Shown piece after piece: positions 62,953 to 64,000 of a stretch of 64,000 nucleotides of DNA. Below the pieces are notes generated by a model, which saw only the letters and a list, made by a program, of their open reading frames with translations, did not search any database and was not told the DNA's origin. Positions within the stretch are counted from its first letter, which is position 1. Each line of letters opens with the position of its first letter. Position numbers and translations under genes: made by a program. The stretch is from Sphingomonadales bacterium EhC05 (GTDB lineage Bacteria > Pseudomonadota > Alphaproteobacteria > Sphingomonadales > Sphingomonadaceae), in the NCBI GenBank assembly GCA_001650955.1, contig LXYP01000045.1, positions 310,001-374,000 on the forward strand. Direction: 5' to 3'.

Positions 62953-64000
62953 TCACTTCCCGGCTTTCTTCTTCGCACTCACCGCATTGAACCGCGTCGC
63001 CCACCCCGCCTTCTTGGATTGTTCCGTCCGGACCAGCGCGAGATCGCCGGCAGCGACATCTTTGGTCAGCGTTGACCCGGCCCCGACCATTGCCCCGTCA
63101 CCAATCGTGACCGGCGCAACCAATGCGCTATTCGATCCAATAAACGCACCTTTGCCGATCACCGTTTTATATTTGAAATAGCCATCATAATTGCACGTGA
63201 TCGTGCCGGCCCCGATATTGGCTCCCTCGCCCACTTCGGCATCGCCGAGATAGGTTAGATGACTAGCCTTCGCATCTTTACCGAGCGTGGCTTTCTTCAT
63301 CTCGACAAAATTACCGATCTTAGAACCTTCTTCCATCACCGCTCCGGGACGCATCCGCGCGAAGGGCCCAACGTTGGTGTTCGGCCCAATGGTTGCGCCT
63401 TCGATATGGCTATGACCATAGATGGTCGCGCCGCTTGCGATGGTAACGCCGGGTCCAAAAATCACGTTGGGTTCAACGGTGACGTCCGCGGCAATTTCTG
63501 TGTCATGTGAAAACCAGACGGTTTCCGGAGCAATCAGAGAGACACCATCGGCCATCGCCTGCACGCGGCGGCGAACTTGCCAGTCTTTTTCGACAGCCGC
63601 CAATTCTGCGCGGCTGTTTATACCCGCGACTTCCCATTCGGCGCATTCTATCACCGCACAGGAGCGTCCTTCGCCTAATGCGACCGTTACCATGTCCGGC
63701 AAATAATATTCGCCCTGAACATTGTCGTTGCTCACCTTCTCGAGCAGCGAGAATATATCGCTGCTGCGCGCGATCAGGAGACCGCTGTTGCACAAGTTAA
63801 CACCACGCTCCGCGACGGTGGCATCCTTGTGCTCGACCATTTTCGAAATCAGGCCATTTTCGTCGGCAATGACCCGGCCATAAGCCTTGGTATCTCGCGG
63901 ACGGAAGGCGAGAACGACACATGCTATTCCGGCATCAGACTCCAGCTTGGCGATCATCGCGGCAATTGTTTCGGGCTGAACCATCGGAACATCGCCGAAA
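62953..64000 (-). CDS. glmU: Bifunctional UDP-GlcNAc pyrophosphorylase/GlcN-1-P acetyltransferase, 5' end beyond the window
   Basis: GlmU acetylates glucosamine-1-phosphate and then forms UDP-GlcNAc. The frame is open to the right edge (reads FGDVPMVQPET), so about 100 N-terminal residues with the nucleotide loop are missing. The remaining uridyltransferase part has KMVEHKDAT and NVQGEYYLPDMV. The C-terminal left-handed beta-helix contains many hexapeptides, NFVEMKKATLGKDAKASHLTYLGD and the catalytic ANIGAGTITCNYDG. It lies upstream of vapBC on the same strand. Confidence 0.96.
   Translation of the reverse strand, partial: FGDVPMVQPETIAAMIAKLESDAGIACVVLAFRPRDTKAYGRVIADENGLISKMVEHKDATVAERGVNLCNSGLLIARSSDIFSLLEKVSNDNVQGEYYLPDMVTVALGEGRSCAVIECAEWEVAGINSRAELAAVEKDWQVRRRVQAMADGVSLIAPETVWFSHDTEIAADVTVEPNVIFGPGVTIASGATIYGHSHIEGATIGPNTNVGPFARMRPGAVMEEGSKIGNFVEMKKATLGKDAKASHLTYLGDAEVGEGANIGAGTITCNYDGYFKYKTVIGKGAFIGSNSALVAPVTIGDGAMVGAGSTLTKDVAAGDLALVRTEQSKKAGWATRFNAVSAKKKAGK

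Noticed and set aside
1-64000. CRISPR array, prophage or insertion sequence
   Set aside because: No regularly spaced repeats, transposase, integrase or phage structural gene could be seen on either strand.

Overview
The window comes from the chromosome of an alphaproteobacterium, most likely a sphingomonad (Sphingopyxis, Sphingorhabdus or Parasphingorhabdus type). This is inferred from gene content. The pointers are a dusB-ntrB-ntrC-ntrY-ntrX-hfq-hflX run, a tandem two-domain Hfq, a fused IspDF, stand-alone CinA C-terminal and RatA genes beside lipA, short MetG and petABC genes. No rRNA, phage, insertion sequence or CRISPR array is visible. Coding density is high and most genes are housekeeping.

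Layout: 1-3.4 kb holds a class IV aminotransferase cut by the left edge, a sulfotransferase-like gene, a small secreted protein and an NmrA-type reductase. 3.5-6.3 kb is a stress and ion module on the minus strand (double UspA protein and a CPA2/Kef-type antiporter), followed by tRNA-Ser. 6.9-16.4 kb is a plus-strand run: MltB-like transglycosylase, RlpA, DD-carboxypeptidase, tmk, holB, metG, tatD, a metallo-beta-lactamase-fold hydrolase, a retropepsin-like protease and mazG. 16.4-25.6 kb is the minus-strand nitrogen regulation and RNA chaperone cluster. 25.7-29 kb holds ispDF, cinA, ratA and lipA. 28.9-31.5 kb is a compact sbtA-sbtB-carbonic anhydrase operon with a PNPOx-like gene at its end. 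31.7-34 kb has a NYN/OST-HTH protein and PutP. 34.1-35.3 kb is an accessory island made of repeats, a DUF559 endonuclease-like gene and an AT-rich orphan gene.

From 35.3 kb: ettA, an M28 peptidase with a small lipoprotein, an OmpR/EnvZ-like pair with an upstream six-EF-hand protein, a secreted orphan, tRNA-Gly and divergent glpD/glpK. Then come petABC (46.0-48.8 kb), trmL-hemF-GNAT, a membrane protein, lipB, a second acidic lipoprotein, queC-queE, argD-argF-hslO and a DUF2157/GDYXXLXY/GFA operon. The window closes with glmS-osmC, a VapBC-type toxin-antitoxin pair with a palindromic operator, and glmU cut by the right edge.

How the parts connect: the Ntr genes sense nitrogen status, and hfq-hflX are appended to that run. 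sbtA-sbtB-CA would handle bicarbonate uptake and CO2/HCO3- interconversion. lipA and lipB supply lipoylation, glmS and glmU feed the cell wall with the transglycosylase, RlpA and carboxypeptidase group, and petABC forms the bc1 complex. The most notable points are the Hfq duplication with an asymmetric rim and distal face, the bicarbonate operon in an apparent heterotroph, an NtrX without the GAFTGA loop, the repeat-flanked DUF559 cassette, and the VapBC insertion with two perfect TGATATCA half-sites.
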